Below, piece by piece: positions 30,290 through 38,697 of a stretch of 44,019 nucleotides of DNA; positions within the stretch are counted from its first letter, which is position 1, and each line of letters begins with the position of its first letter. The stretch lies in the NCBI GenBank assembly GCA_016781845.1, contig JADDPP010000227.1, positions 1-44,019 of the forward strand, read 5' to 3'. The DNA comes from Rubrobacter sp. (GTDB lineage Bacteria > Chloroflexota > Chloroflexia > Thermobaculales > Thermobaculaceae). The translations under genes were made by a program, and so were the position numbers. Below the pieces are notes generated by a model that was not told the DNA's origin, ran no database searches, and saw nothing but the letters and a program-made list of their open reading frames with translations.

Positions 30290-30408
30290 TACAGACCTCC
30301 GATGCTGTTTCCGCTATTGTCCGGCACCCTGTCGCACGAATCGTGCAATAGCTCTACCGGCGTCGTGACGAGGCGCGAGGGACGGCGCCACCGGTTTGCC
30401 ATGTGGTC

Positions 30409-30417
30409 TGCTAATAT
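30409..30417 (+). promoter_or_regulatory. possible extended -10 promoter
   Basis: TGCTAATAT fits TGn plus a 4-of-6 -10 hexamer, about 50 bases before the TTG start of the beta-lactamase-fold gene. No good -35 is present. The intergenic region 30290-30468 is shared with the divergent hydrolase gene. Confidence 0.3.
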
Positions 30418-30468
30418 ACAGGGCGTTCGGCGGGTACAGGCATGGACGTGAAGTGAAAGGGGTAGGGC

Positions 30469-31293
30469 TTGACTCTTCTGGATGAGGTAACCCGAATCGC
30501 GGATGCGGGAGGCGGCACGTACGGGGTGGCCGCCAGGAACCTGAGCACGGGAGAGACCCTGGAGCTGCGCGCCGACGAGACGTTCAACACCGCGAGCGTC
30601 ATAAAGGTGCCGGTGATGGTGGAGCTTTACCGCCGTGCCCACGAGGGCGCCATCTCCCTCGACGAGCGGCTTGAGCTCGCCGATGAGTACAGGGTCGGCG
30701 GGTCGGGCCTGCTTCAGGAGTTCGGAAACGGTCTGTGTCCCACCCTGCGCGACCTCTGCGTCGCGATGATAGTCATCAGCGACAACGTGGCGACGAACAT
30801 GCTTGTGACCAGGCTCGGCCTCGACTCCATCAATGAGTGCATGCGTGGGCTTGGCCTCAACCGTACCCGCCTCAACCGCCTCATCAGGTTCCAACCCGTC
30901 CCTCCAGACCAGCCGAGTGAGCTCGGCCTCACCACCCCTACTGAGATGTTGCGGCTCTACGAGGGGCTTGCGAAGGGCACGGTCGTTAGCTCCGAGGCGA
31001 GCGCCGAGATGGTGCGCATACTCGCTCGCCAGCACTATCGGAACATGATACCCAGGTTCCTCCCAGAGGAGTACGATGCTGTGACGGGCGAGAGTGAGCC
31101 GCAGATAGCGAACAAGACGGGCGCCATCAACGGCGTCCGTGGTGATGTTGCCCTCATCACCTTCAAGGATGGCCGTCAGTGGATTATCAGCGCGTTCAGC
31201 AAGGACCTGCAAGACCTGAGCTGGAGCGTTGATAACACCGGTCAGGTTACCATCGCTCGTATAGCCCGTGCGATCTACGATGCCTGGGTCTAG
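30469..31293 (+). CDS. serine beta-lactamase-fold hydrolase
   Basis: 274-residue protein of the class A beta-lactamase/DD-peptidase fold. Catalytic motifs: Ser43-Val-Ile-Lys46 (SxxK), Ser104-Asp-Asn106 (SDN) and Lys216-Thr-Gly (KTG). The region where class A enzymes carry the omega-loop Glu (ExELN) reads PPDQPSELGLTTP, so the usual deacylating Glu is not clearly present. No signal peptide is visible, which is unusual for a cell-wall or drug-inactivating enzyme. It may be an esterase or peptidase rather than a resistance enzyme. TTG start with AAAGGGG upstream. Confidence 0.8.
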   Translation: MTLLDEVTRIADAGGGTYGVAARNLSTGETLELRADETFNTASVIKVPVMVELYRRAHEGAISLDERLELADEYRVGGSGLLQEFGNGLCPTLRDLCVAMIVISDNVATNMLVTRLGLDSINECMRGLGLNRTRLNRLIRFQPVPPDQPSELGLTTPTEMLRLYEGLAKGTVVSSEASAEMVRILARQHYRNMIPRFLPEEYDAVTGESEPQIANKTGAINGVRGDVALITFKDGRQWIISAFSKDLQDLSWSVDNTGQVTIARIARAIYDAWV

Positions 31294-31305
31294 GGGCAGC
31301 AATCC

Positions 31306-31527
31306 ACCGCTGAGCACGCAGAGAGCGCAGAGAAGTAGTATGAGGGCGAATGGTAATGGGCTGAGGCTCCTGGCGTATGTGCCGGATCGCGTACACCCGC
31401 TCCAAACGTGTTGACTGCCTCCGCACAACGCTGTTATGCCTGCAACGGACTGGCAGCCCCCCCAACTATCCAGGTCGAGGCACTCTCACTTCTACATAAT
31501 CTCAGCGCTCTCCGCGTGCTTTGCGGT
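31306..31527. repeat. 222-bp gap element with 28-bp inverted ends
   Basis: The ends 31306-31333 and 31500-31527 are inverted copies matching at 24 of 28 positions (ACCGC, AGCACGC, GAGAGCGC and GAGA blocks). The interior has no ORF; TTGACT (31411-31416) and TATGCC, 18 bases apart, could be a promoter for the following gene. The arrangement looks like a small non-autonomous element or two convergent copies of a dispersed repeat. Confidence 0.5.
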
Positions 31528-31554
31528 AGAGCCCAACTGTTTTGGAGGTAACCG

Positions 31555-32484
31555 GTGCGTTTTGGCTTGCAACTGAAGACGTACGCCCCCCGCGAACATG
31601 GCAACCACTGGGACTCGACGCTCGCTGTCGCCCGCGCGTGTGAGGAGGCGGGCCTCGACTCCGTGTGGTTCGCGGATCACTTCATGTTCCCCGACGAGGA
31701 GAACCCGGACAAGGAGGTGCCTGTGATGGAGTGCTTCACCGTCCTCGGCGCCCTCGCCGCTGCTACAAACAGGATACGCATAGGCGCGCTCGTCGCGGGT
31801 GTGCCGTATCGGAATCCTGCCCTGCTCGCGAAGATGCACTCCACGCTCGACGTGATCAGCCACGGTCGTACCATCGTAGGTCTGGGAGCTGGGTGGCACC
31901 AGCCCGAGTTTGACGCATACGGCTGGCCTTTCGGTACCGTGAAGCAACGGATGGAGCAGTTGGAGGACGCTGCGCAGATCATCAAAGCGATGATGACCCA
32001 GCGCCCGGCAAGCCACACGGGCAAGCACTACTCCATACGCGATGCCTACAACGACCCGATGCCGATACAGAAGCCGCATCCACCCATAATGATCGGCGGC
32101 GGCGGAGAGAGGCAGACGCTGCGCCTGGTGGCGAAACACGCAGACTTCTGCAACGTGTTCGGCGACCCGGAGACTGTGGCGCACAAGTTCGAGGTGCTCC
32201 GCGGCCACTGCGAGAAGGTCGGTCGGCCTTACGAGGAGATAACACGCTCCAACCACGTTCCCATGCTCATCGGCCGTAGCGAGGCCGAGCTGCGCGAGAA
32301 GCATGGCGAGTCGCTGGATAGCTTTAGCGGCCTGATGGGTACTCCGGAGACGATCATACAGCGGCTTGGGGAGTACGCCGCTGTCGGCTCGCAATATATC
32401 ACGCTCAGGATGGAGAACGCGGACGACCTCGATCCCATCCATCTCTTCGGAGAGACCGTCCTCCCGGCGCTCGCGGATGCATAG
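31555..32484 (+). CDS. LLM-class (F420-dependent type) oxidoreductase
   Basis: 309-residue luciferase-like TIM-barrel enzyme. Characteristic segments are AVARACEEAGLDSVWFADHF, the RIRIGALVAGVPYRNPALLAKMHSTLD strand-helix (in two parts), GRTIVGLGAGWHQPEFDAYGW and PHPPIMIGGGGERQTLRLVAKHAD. The pattern fits F420-dependent LLM enzymes, though FMN use cannot be excluded and the substrate is unknown. GTG start with GGAGGT about six bases upstream. It stands alone, with convergent inositol monophosphatase downstream. Confidence 0.85.
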   Translation: MRFGLQLKTYAPREHGNHWDSTLAVARACEEAGLDSVWFADHFMFPDEENPDKEVPVMECFTVLGALAAATNRIRIGALVAGVPYRNPALLAKMHSTLDVISHGRTIVGLGAGWHQPEFDAYGWPFGTVKQRMEQLEDAAQIIKAMMTQRPASHTGKHYSIRDAYNDPMPIQKPHPPIMIGGGGERQTLRLVAKHADFCNVFGDPETVAHKFEVLRGHCEKVGRPYEEITRSNHVPMLIGRSEAELREKHGESLDSFSGLMGTPETIIQRLGEYAAVGSQYITLRMENADDLDPIHLFGETVLPALADA

Positions 32485-32654
32485 AGCGTCCGCCGGGGTG
32501 CTAATTGCTGGATGCCACTGGGAGCGGTAGCGGCGGATCACGACCGCGTCCTCGGGACAGTGCCAAAGTCGCCACCGTTGCTGACTGAGGCTGCGGGGTG
32601 AAGGGGTGCGAGGGAGGCTATTCGGGACGGCACAGCAGCCTGCGACGTACTCGC

Positions 32655-33455
32655 TTATGCCTGCGCGCCCCTCATCAGTCGGTCCTTCTCAGCCAGGAAC
32701 TGCTCGACCAGGGCGGGGTTTGCGGCCAGGATAGAGTTTGTGTCCGCCTGCCACTCCTCGCCCTCGAACGAGCGCACCTCACCGCCCGCCTCGCGCACGA
32801 GCAGCACCGCCGCCGCAACATCCCACACGTTCACCTGCGGCCTGTAGTACAGGTCGAACCGCCCAGCCGCGACGTAACATACAGAGCAGCACACCGAGCC
32901 GAGCATCCGGGTTCGCCTTGAAGCTGCGATCAAGCCGGCGAACACCGTGGCTGGCAATCCCTGGGGATACGCCTGCGACAGCAGATCGGTCATAACCACC
33001 GAGTCCGCTAGCGTCGCGGTGCGGCTGACGTGCAGGCGCTCCTCGCCGAGCCACGCGCCGTGCCCTCGGGCAGTCTGGAAAAGCTCCCCGGTCACTGGCA
33101 GGTACGCCACTCCGGCGACCGGCGAGCCGTGCTCCAGTGCAGCGACGGAGACGGCCCACAACGGGATGCCAGCCGCAAAGTTGCGAGTGCCGTCTATAGG
33201 ATCTATCGCCCAGGAGCACTCTCCAGCGCTCACGTTCGGCGTGAACTCCTCTCCAATGAGCGTGTGCTTCGGGTAACGCGAGCCTATCCTCTCCCGAATC
33301 ATGCGCTCAGCGTCCAGGTCGAGGCTCGTTACCACGCTGTCGCGTCCCTTCGGGTCGGTCTGAATCGCGCCGCCGAACCTCTGCAGCAGCCAGTCTCCGG
33401 CCTCCTTTGCGGCGTCCGCCGCGGTCTGCATCAGCTCTCGATAGTTGTCTGCCAT
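32655..33455 (-). CDS. inositol monophosphatase family protein
   Basis: 266-residue Mg2+-dependent, Li+-sensitive-type phosphatase. Metal ligands: Glu69/Glu70 in IGEEF, Asp85 and Asp88 in IDPIDGTRNF, and the C-terminal Asp in NVWDVAAAVLLVREAGG. Likely substrates are inositol phosphate, histidinol phosphate or related sugar phosphates; sequence alone does not decide. Convergent with the LLM gene; the 170-base gap between them (32485-32654) has no recognised feature. Confidence 0.88.
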   Translation of the reverse strand: MADNYRELMQTAADAAKEAGDWLLQRFGGAIQTDPKGRDSVVTSLDLDAERMIRERIGSRYPKHTLIGEEFTPNVSAGECSWAIDPIDGTRNFAAGIPLWAVSVAALEHGSPVAGVAYLPVTGELFQTARGHGAWLGEERLHVSRTATLADSVVMTDLLSQAYPQGLPATVFAGLIAASRRTRMLGSVCCSVCYVAAGRFDLYYRPQVNVWDVAAAVLLVREAGGEVRSFEGEEWQADTNSILAANPALVEQFLAEKDRLMRGAQA

Positions 33456-33538
33456 GTGATCGTAGTCCGTTCGGGTAGGAGCGAGCGCAGCCGGTGAGAA
33501 GGCGTGTCGGTGAAGGCCCCTTCGTCAGTCACCTTGCT

Positions 33539-35068
33539 TTAGACCTCGGACCTGAGCTTATCCAGGCTCAGGAACTGGTCTGCGAGGTAGCTAACATCGA
33601 ACGGTTCGTAGCCGATCATCCGAGCGATCTCCTCGTTCTCCTTGCTCTCACCCGTCGCCCACAGGCTGCGGAGGAACTCGCCTGCCTCGTGGTTCGTGAA
33701 CCAGCGCTCGCCGTACGTCCTCTCCAGGTGGTGGCGCAGCATCGCCTCCGTGATCCACGCCCGCAGGTAATCCGCGGAGTAGAAGCCGCTGTCCATGTCA
33801 TTCACGAAGTTGGCGGGCGGATACACGAACTCGGTAGTCTCGCTGAGCGTCGTAGCATAGAGCGCCCGGTTGCGCGCCTCGTCGTACGGACCCTGGAAGA
33901 ACCCGAGCTCGTACCGTAGCTTCCCGACGTACCGGCGCAACAGGAAGAACTCCGCCAGCCTCGTGTAGTACACCACCTCGTTTACTTTGTCCGCCGGCAC
34001 GCCCACCACGTCTCGCAGCCACGCCGGATTCATGGTCAGGAACTGCATCAGAAAGCTGTAGATCTCTGAGAGCGCATAACTTGTGGCGACGTTGCGGTCC
34101 ACGTATGGCAGCGCCGGGTCCGCGTTGCCGAAGTGCTGGGCGTGCCCGGCCTCGTGGAAGAATGCCGCGTAGTCGTCGAGCCCGCCGAGCGGCTTGATTA
34201 TGAGGTGTACCTCGGACGGAGGGTTGGCGGGGTAGCACACCGCGCGCGGGTTTTTCTTCGGCCTGTCCTCCGTGTCCAGGTGGATGTTGTGCTGCTGCGC
34301 GAGGTCAATGCCCAATCCCCTGAGCGTTCGCTCGTACACACCGAGCAGGCTCTCCTTCTTGAAGTACAGGTCGTACTCGGGCACACGGCTGATGTACGCG
34401 AAGTGGTTGCTGCCCAACTCTCCGAGGCGCCGCGCGGTGGTGCGTTCCACCCACTCGCCCATCAGCTTGTTGTACGTCTCCTCGGTGCGCGCGAGGAAGA
34501 CCTCCAGTCGCGCGCGCAGAAGCTCGTAGTCCACGCGCTTCTTCTCGCTGTTGTACCCGGCATAGTCGTAGTAGCCGAAGTCATCGCACAGCGTCCGCAG
34601 CCGGGTGTGAATGATTTCCAGCCTGTCCGGGTTCGTCTGCTCCACTACTTGAAGCTGGGCGTCTCGCAGGCGGTCTCGCCGGTCGTACTCCGGCTCACGG
34701 GCCATCAGTGCCCGGACGTTGTGGTAGGGAATGGTTTGACCATCAACCTCGACAGCGGCGTTCATCTCGAAGGAAACGACCTTGTCCTCCTGCGCCGCCG
34801 TCTGGCGTTCAACATAGCCGTCCATCAGGTAATAGTAGACACGTCGGAGCCGCTCCTTCTCCCCGGAGTCCGCCTCGGCTTCGTACGCTTCGCGCGCGCG
34901 CCGCACCGTATCCAGGCTATACAGCCATGCGTACTTCTCCAGAACGGCTGCGGTGTCCTGCTCGTCCTTGAGCCCCACGCGCGCGAGCCTGCTCTCTGTC
35001 AGCAGCTCGTACGTGCTGTCCTGAATACCCTTGATGATATCGCCTGTCGTGATTGCTCCTGCGGTCAC
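33539..35068 (-). CDS. zinc metallopeptidase, M3-like
   Basis: Large gluzincin-type peptidase. FFHEAGHAQHFG carries the two zinc histidines of HExxH (His305 and His309 from the start used here), and the Glu in ALSEIYSFLMQFL some 30 residues later is a plausible third ligand. The rest is helical, as in the M3 oligopeptidase fold, and no signal peptide is seen, so a cytoplasmic oligopeptidase is likely. GTG 35068 was chosen because GGAGGG lies 4-5 bases upstream; an in-frame GTG at 35128 would give 529 residues. Confidence 0.82.
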   Translation of the reverse strand: MTAGAITTGDIIKGIQDSTYELLTESRLARVGLKDEQDTAAVLEKYAWLYSLDTVRRAREAYEAEADSGEKERLRRVYYYLMDGYVERQTAAQEDKVVSFEMNAAVEVDGQTIPYHNVRALMAREPEYDRRDRLRDAQLQVVEQTNPDRLEIIHTRLRTLCDDFGYYDYAGYNSEKKRVDYELLRARLEVFLARTEETYNKLMGEWVERTTARRLGELGSNHFAYISRVPEYDLYFKKESLLGVYERTLRGLGIDLAQQHNIHLDTEDRPKKNPRAVCYPANPPSEVHLIIKPLGGLDDYAAFFHEAGHAQHFGNADPALPYVDRNVATSYALSEIYSFLMQFLTMNPAWLRDVVGVPADKVNEVVYYTRLAEFFLLRRYVGKLRYELGFFQGPYDEARNRALYATTLSETTEFVYPPANFVNDMDSGFYSADYLRAWITEAMLRHHLERTYGERWFTNHEAGEFLRSLWATGESKENEEIARMIGYEPFDVSYLADQFLSLDKLRSEV

Positions 35069-35207
35069 CAATCCCTCCAATCGGACTTTCGGCGTAGCGG
35101 TGCGTGATTCTACCACAGCCACCCGCACCAGCCGCCTGTTGATACCAGCAGAGCAGGGTGATTCTGAAGGCGGTGTTGGTGGATATGGACGCGCTACGCA
35201 GACGTTG

Positions 35208-35234
35208 CGCAGACGTTGCGTGCAACGTCTCTAC
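35208..35234. repeat. 27-bp palindromic repeat, copy 2
   Basis: Exact reverse complement of 4897-4923 (core AGACGTTGCGTGCAACGTCT). It is preceded by a partial tandem copy, GCAGACGTTGCGCAGACGTT (35198-35217). It lies in the 386-base gap 35069-35454, in which nothing else was recognised. Confidence 0.75.
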
Positions 35235-35454
35235 AGTGCTTTACCCTCCTTGCGCTGATGTGCCCGGCAAACAGCTGCCGGAGGAGGGGGAGTAGGTCTC
35301 CTGTGAGCACTTTGCAATCGCCCTGCCAGCAGAGGGCGCGAGTGGTTATCTTCTACGTCCGTCGGCGCGAGCGTGTGGCTCCGCGCTGGCATCCACTTTG
35401 CGCCCCGTGCCACCAACTGAAAATCAGATGTAGCGAGACGGAGGAGCAAGAGGT

Positions 35455-35613
35455 ATGTGTCTTAGCTGTGGCTGCGGGTCGCCGAACGACTCGAAGGGAG
35501 ACCCGCGCAACATAACATTGGAGCAACTGCAGGCCGCCGCGGAGGCCGCTGGCATCCCGGTGGACGAGGCCGCGGCGAACATCCTCGAGGGCGTATCCAA
35601 AAGCGAGGCGTGA
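35455..35613 (+). CDS. small Cys-rich protein (MCLSCGCG type)
   Basis: 52-residue ORF with an ATG preceded by GGAGGAG. Starts MCLSCGCGSPNDSKGDPRNI, with Cys2, Cys5 and Cys7 able to bind metal, followed by a helical acidic segment (TLEQLQAAAEAAGIPVDEAA). Small proteins with this N-terminal pattern and the GDPRNIT segment recur in Chloroflexota and Actinomycetota as uncharacterised proteins, as far as I recall. Function unknown. The next gene, lgt, starts 167 bases later on the same strand. Confidence 0.65.
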   Translation: MCLSCGCGSPNDSKGDPRNITLEQLQAAAEAAGIPVDEAAANILEGVSKSEA

Positions 35614-35780
35614 TGGGGCTGCGAGCACAGAGCCCATAGAGTCACGACAGGGGGTAGGGGCCATCCCTCGGCGTGTCCTGGCCCGTTCCGAATCCCCACG
35701 CTACGGCTCCCTCTTGGGCTACAATTGGGCAGCGGCGCCAGTGGTGGCGCTTGCCTGATCGGGGGAGGGAACCGAACACT

Positions 35781-36629
35781 GTGATAGACATCAACATTGA
35801 TCCCAATGTGGTGGAGATAGGCAACTTCGTGCTTGCGTGGCACGGCATCTTCACCGCTCTTGGCATTCTGGCAGGCGTCTGGCTCGCAGCGCGCGTCATG
35901 CGCTGGTACGGTCTCAGCGACGACCCTGTGTACAACGGTGCGCTCGTCGCCGTGCCGGCCGCCATCGTTGGCGCGCGCATCCTGTACGTGCTCGGTAACT
36001 GGAGCCAGTTCTCCGGCAATCTCGGCCGCGTGTTCCTCATTAACGAGGGCGGCATCTCCGTATGGGGCGCGGTGGTTGGCGGCATCCTGGGCGGCACCTT
36101 GTATGCCCTGCGCACTCGAACGCCGCTCGGGCCGTTCGCGGATGCGGCTGGCCTCGGGCTGCTGCTTGGGCTTGCGGTAGGGCGTATCGGAGACATCATC
36201 AACGGGGAGCACCACGGCGCCCACACCAACGTTCCCTGGTCCGTGGTGTACACCCACCCGGATACGCTGGCCGAGCGAGGAATCCCGGTCCACCTGGCCG
36301 TCGGCTACGAGATGGTCTGGGACCTGGTCCTTTTGGGCTTCCTCTTATGGTTCCTGCGCAGGGTGCGCATACCAGGCGTCGTTTTCTGGCTTTTCCTCGT
36401 GTTCTACTCCATCGGCCGCTTCTGGACACACTACTTCCGCACGGATGGCGCTGTGGTACTCGGGCTCCGCGAAGCCCAGATCATCTCGCTTATCGGCCTC
36501 CTCATCTCCGTGCCTGCGCTTCTGTGGGTATGGCGCAGGGGCATCAGGCAGGCCCGCTACGATACTCGTGCGCCGCAGCCTGGCACGGCTCGCCTGGAGG
36601 ACACGAGAGGTCCCGAGCTGGCGGGATAG
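35781..36629 (+). CDS. lgt: prolipoprotein diacylglyceryl transferase
   Basis: 282-residue multi-pass membrane enzyme transferring diacylglycerol from phosphatidylglycerol to the lipobox Cys of prolipoproteins. Signature segments: AWHGIFTALGILAG in the first membrane helix, GGISVWGAVVGGILGG, and GRIGDIINGEHHG, corresponding to the Lgt signature. About seven hydrophobic segments are visible. GTG 35781 gives the family N terminus; GGGGGAGGG lies roughly 11 bases upstream, a long spacing. A predicted lipoprotein that would need this enzyme is encoded at 38446-38697. Confidence 0.93.
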   Translation: MIDINIDPNVVEIGNFVLAWHGIFTALGILAGVWLAARVMRWYGLSDDPVYNGALVAVPAAIVGARILYVLGNWSQFSGNLGRVFLINEGGISVWGAVVGGILGGTLYALRTRTPLGPFADAAGLGLLLGLAVGRIGDIINGEHHGAHTNVPWSVVYTHPDTLAERGIPVHLAVGYEMVWDLVLLGFLLWFLRRVRIPGVVFWLFLVFYSIGRFWTHYFRTDGAVVLGLREAQIISLIGLLISVPALLWVWRRGIRQARYDTRAPQPGTARLEDTRGPELAG

Positions 36630-36808
36630 ACCGAAGCTGCCTTACTGCGGACGGTAGAGGACGCAGGAGCGGGTATGCCGCGTGCGTCCAGCTCCAAACA
36701 ACGAAGATGTTGTCCGCGAGTTCGTATCTGGCACGTGGGGAATGACCACAGAATGGTCTGCCGTGTGAAGCGTGCAGCACCAGTTGTGCGTGAGCTGTCC
36801 AGAGCCGG

Positions 36809-37084
36809 TTACGGTGCGGGAGATGGCGTTGGGTTCAGGGGTACTGGGGTGTTGTAGACGAGCTCTGGTCCCGTTACTGTAGCCACGCCGGTGCCGTAGA
36901 CCGTGGGCGCGCCTGCCACCGCGGTGTTCTCCTGCCGCGTAACGACAGCCTCCCCTGGAGTGGGGCCGGTTACGGGTTCGAGTGATAGCTGGCGGCCGTC
37001 GGAAACCGAACCCCAGATGAACCAGGCGAGCACCGCCACGACAAGCACGCCTGTCGCCAGGGCTAGAATTCTGTTCAAGGTCAC
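36809..37084 (-). CDS. small single-pass membrane protein, unknown function
   Basis: 91-residue protein with one N-terminal membrane helix (about residues 6-27, ILALATGVLVVAVLAWFIW) and a hydrophilic tail rich in Pro, Thr and Val that ends NPTPSPAP. GTG start with GGAG seven bases upstream. It follows the 127-residue gene at 37179 by 94 bases on the same strand and is the last plausible member of the formate dehydrogenase operon. No family recognised. Confidence 0.55.
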   Translation of the reverse strand: MTLNRILALATGVLVVAVLAWFIWGSVSDGRQLSLEPVTGPTPGEAVVTRQENTAVAGAPTVYGTGVATVTGPELVYNTPVPLNPTPSPAP

Positions 37085-37178
37085 TCTGCTTCTCCATGAT
37101 TACAAGGGTAGCCCGTATTGACACGTCAGGGCCGGTCCACCGGTCCGAGAGGCGCCAGGCAAGACCAAGCGCGCTTCT

Positions 37179-37562
37179 CTACGAGTCCGGCTGCCGCTGC
37201 GCGTCGTCGGAGGGAGCGCCGGCATCGAGCCAACCTTTGAAGGACTCGGACGCCTGCGCGAGCCGCCACTCTTCGAGAATGTCCATCGCCATGACTCGCA
37301 CGGCGCCCTTCGACATGCCGGCGGAAAGCCATCGCTGGAACAGCCATGCCTCGAACTCAGCGGGCTCCGGGTCCTCCCGTGCCGCGGCCTCCAACAGGTC
37401 GCGCTTGATGCTCAGTCCTATCGCATCTGGCGTCGTGTTGCGCTTGCGGCGCTTCCTGCGTCCGTCGGAGACGTCGAGAGCCTCGAGCAACTCTGAACAA
37501 AACCGGGCGGGCCGGAGCACCTCGGTCTCGGACCTGATATCCGGCGTGCTCACGATCGCCAC
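37179..37562 (-). CDS. unknown protein in formate dehydrogenase operon
   Basis: 127-residue soluble protein, charged and helical, with a basic patch GRRKRRKR near residue 35. No membrane segment, signal peptide or recognised motif. Its start lies inside the 3' end of fdhE (13-base overlap), so it is translated with that gene and may take part in maturation or assembly of the enzyme. That role is an inference from position only. Confidence 0.65.
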   Translation of the reverse strand: MAIVSTPDIRSETEVLRPARFCSELLEALDVSDGRRKRRKRNTTPDAIGLSIKRDLLEAAAREDPEPAEFEAWLFQRWLSAGMSKGAVRVMAMDILEEWRLAQASESFKGWLDAGAPSDDAQRQPDS

Positions 37563-38449
37563 CCCAGGAAGCGACGCCTCGGGGCCGTCAGCTCAACTCG
37601 GATCTTGAGAGGGTAGCCAGGGGGGGAAGGGCGGATGTAACCGCGATCTAGTGCCACGACATCTAGGTCAACGCTCGCGAGGTCTTCCAGTGCCACGCGG
37701 AGGGCGGGCCACTTGTGCAGCGTTGTGACGGTCTTGATGTAGCCCCGGCACTCGTCGCACGTATCCACCTTGCGGAGCTCGCCGTTCTCTTCGGGCACGA
37801 GCGAGCCGAGCCTTTGGTGGTCATTCGTGCGGCAGTAGGGGCAGCGCAGCAGCGCTATTCCCCAGTCTCCGCCACAGCGGCCACACAACAATCGCCGGTT
37901 ACGCTCCAGCCCACGCACGTCCGCCATCGTAGGCCAGGCGCCGCACTTCGGGCAGTAACCGTGAGGCCAGACGGCGGGCGCGTGGTCCTCCAGGTGACGG
38001 CCGCACGCCTGGAGCAGGGGCATCGCGGCAAGCTGGGCGACCGGGCTGAGCACGGCTGGCTCGATGCCAGCGTCCCTGGCTAGCTGCCCGAGGCGCTCCT
38101 CATCCTGAGCGATTGCGGCCTCCAGGAGCGCCCTGGCATCCAGGTGGTCATCTGACGCGACCGCGCCCAAGGGGGCAAGTTGGGGACTGCCGGTGCCGGC
38201 TGCCGTAGCGAGCAGGTGAGTCACCCAGTTCCTGGCCATGCGAGCATCGAGTGTTAGGACTATGCCATCGAGCAAGGGCGCGTTCGGTGTACGGTCTGCG
38301 CGAGGTTCGGGGGTAGCAGAGGCCCACGCGGGATCAGACGCGGCATGGAGGGTCTCGCCGATCAGCGTAAGCCAGGCGCGCCACTCGGGGGTGGTCTCCG
38401 CGATCCGATCGAGGAGTTGCTGGGTGTCGTCGGAGACAGTGCTCGTCAC
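37550..38449 (-). CDS. fdhE: formate dehydrogenase accessory protein FdhE
   Basis: 299-residue cytoplasmic maturation factor for exported formate dehydrogenases. The central zinc-ribbon region carries four CxxC pairs (CPKCGAW, LCGRCGGDW, CPYCRT and CDECRGYIKT), the diagnostic pattern of FdhE, and LHKWPALRVALEDLASVDLD matches its C terminus. In E. coli, FdhE binds the Tat-exported catalytic subunit; here that subunit is FdhA at 40484-43858. ATG start overlaps the stop of the upstream lipoprotein gene by about four bases. Confidence 0.92.
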   Translation of the reverse strand: MTSTVSDDTQQLLDRIAETTPEWRAWLTLIGETLHAASDPAWASATPEPRADRTPNAPLLDGIVLTLDARMARNWVTHLLATAAGTGSPQLAPLGAVASDDHLDARALLEAAIAQDEERLGQLARDAGIEPAVLSPVAQLAAMPLLQACGRHLEDHAPAVWPHGYCPKCGAWPTMADVRGLERNRRLLCGRCGGDWGIALLRCPYCRTNDHQRLGSLVPEENGELRKVDTCDECRGYIKTVTTLHKWPALRVALEDLASVDLDVVALDRGYIRPSPPGYPLKIRVELTAPRRRFLGWRS

Positions 38450-38697
38450 CTCGACACATCCTCGCGGCTGGCGTCGCTGCGGATGTTGTCATCCCGTCCG
38501 GCCCCGGTGAGGGGGACTTTGTAGCCAGGGTCCGCACCCCTGTGGATCTCTACGACGCTGTCCACGTTGCCCGGGTCCGCGCCCGGTCCGCCACCGCGCG
38601 TGCGCTGGGCCTCGGGGCTACAGCCAATCAACCCAACCGCGAGGAGTGCAACGAGGAGGGGGCATCGGGTTCGCTTCTTAGACATCTTATCCCCCAT
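38446..38697 (-). CDS. predicted small lipoprotein
   Basis: 83-residue protein with a lipoprotein signal: a basic N terminus (KKRTR), hydrophobic LLVALLAVGL and the lipobox LIGC. The mature part is short, polar, Gly/Asp/Arg-rich and without recognised motifs. Start ATG 38697 overlaps the nrfD end; ATG 38685 is an alternative with GGGGG five bases upstream. Inserted between nrfD and fdhE with overlaps on both sides, so it is probably a tightly coupled accessory of the membrane complex on the outer face. Confidence 0.65.
   Translation of the reverse strand: MGDKMSKKRTRCPLLVALLAVGLIGCSPEAQRTRGGGPGADPGNVDSVVEIHRGADPGYKVPLTGAGRDDNIRSDASREDVSR

Noticed and set aside
30265-31428. 387-codon minus-strand frame opposite the beta-lactamase-fold gene
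   Set aside because: No domain; the plus-strand frame has all three catalytic motifs.
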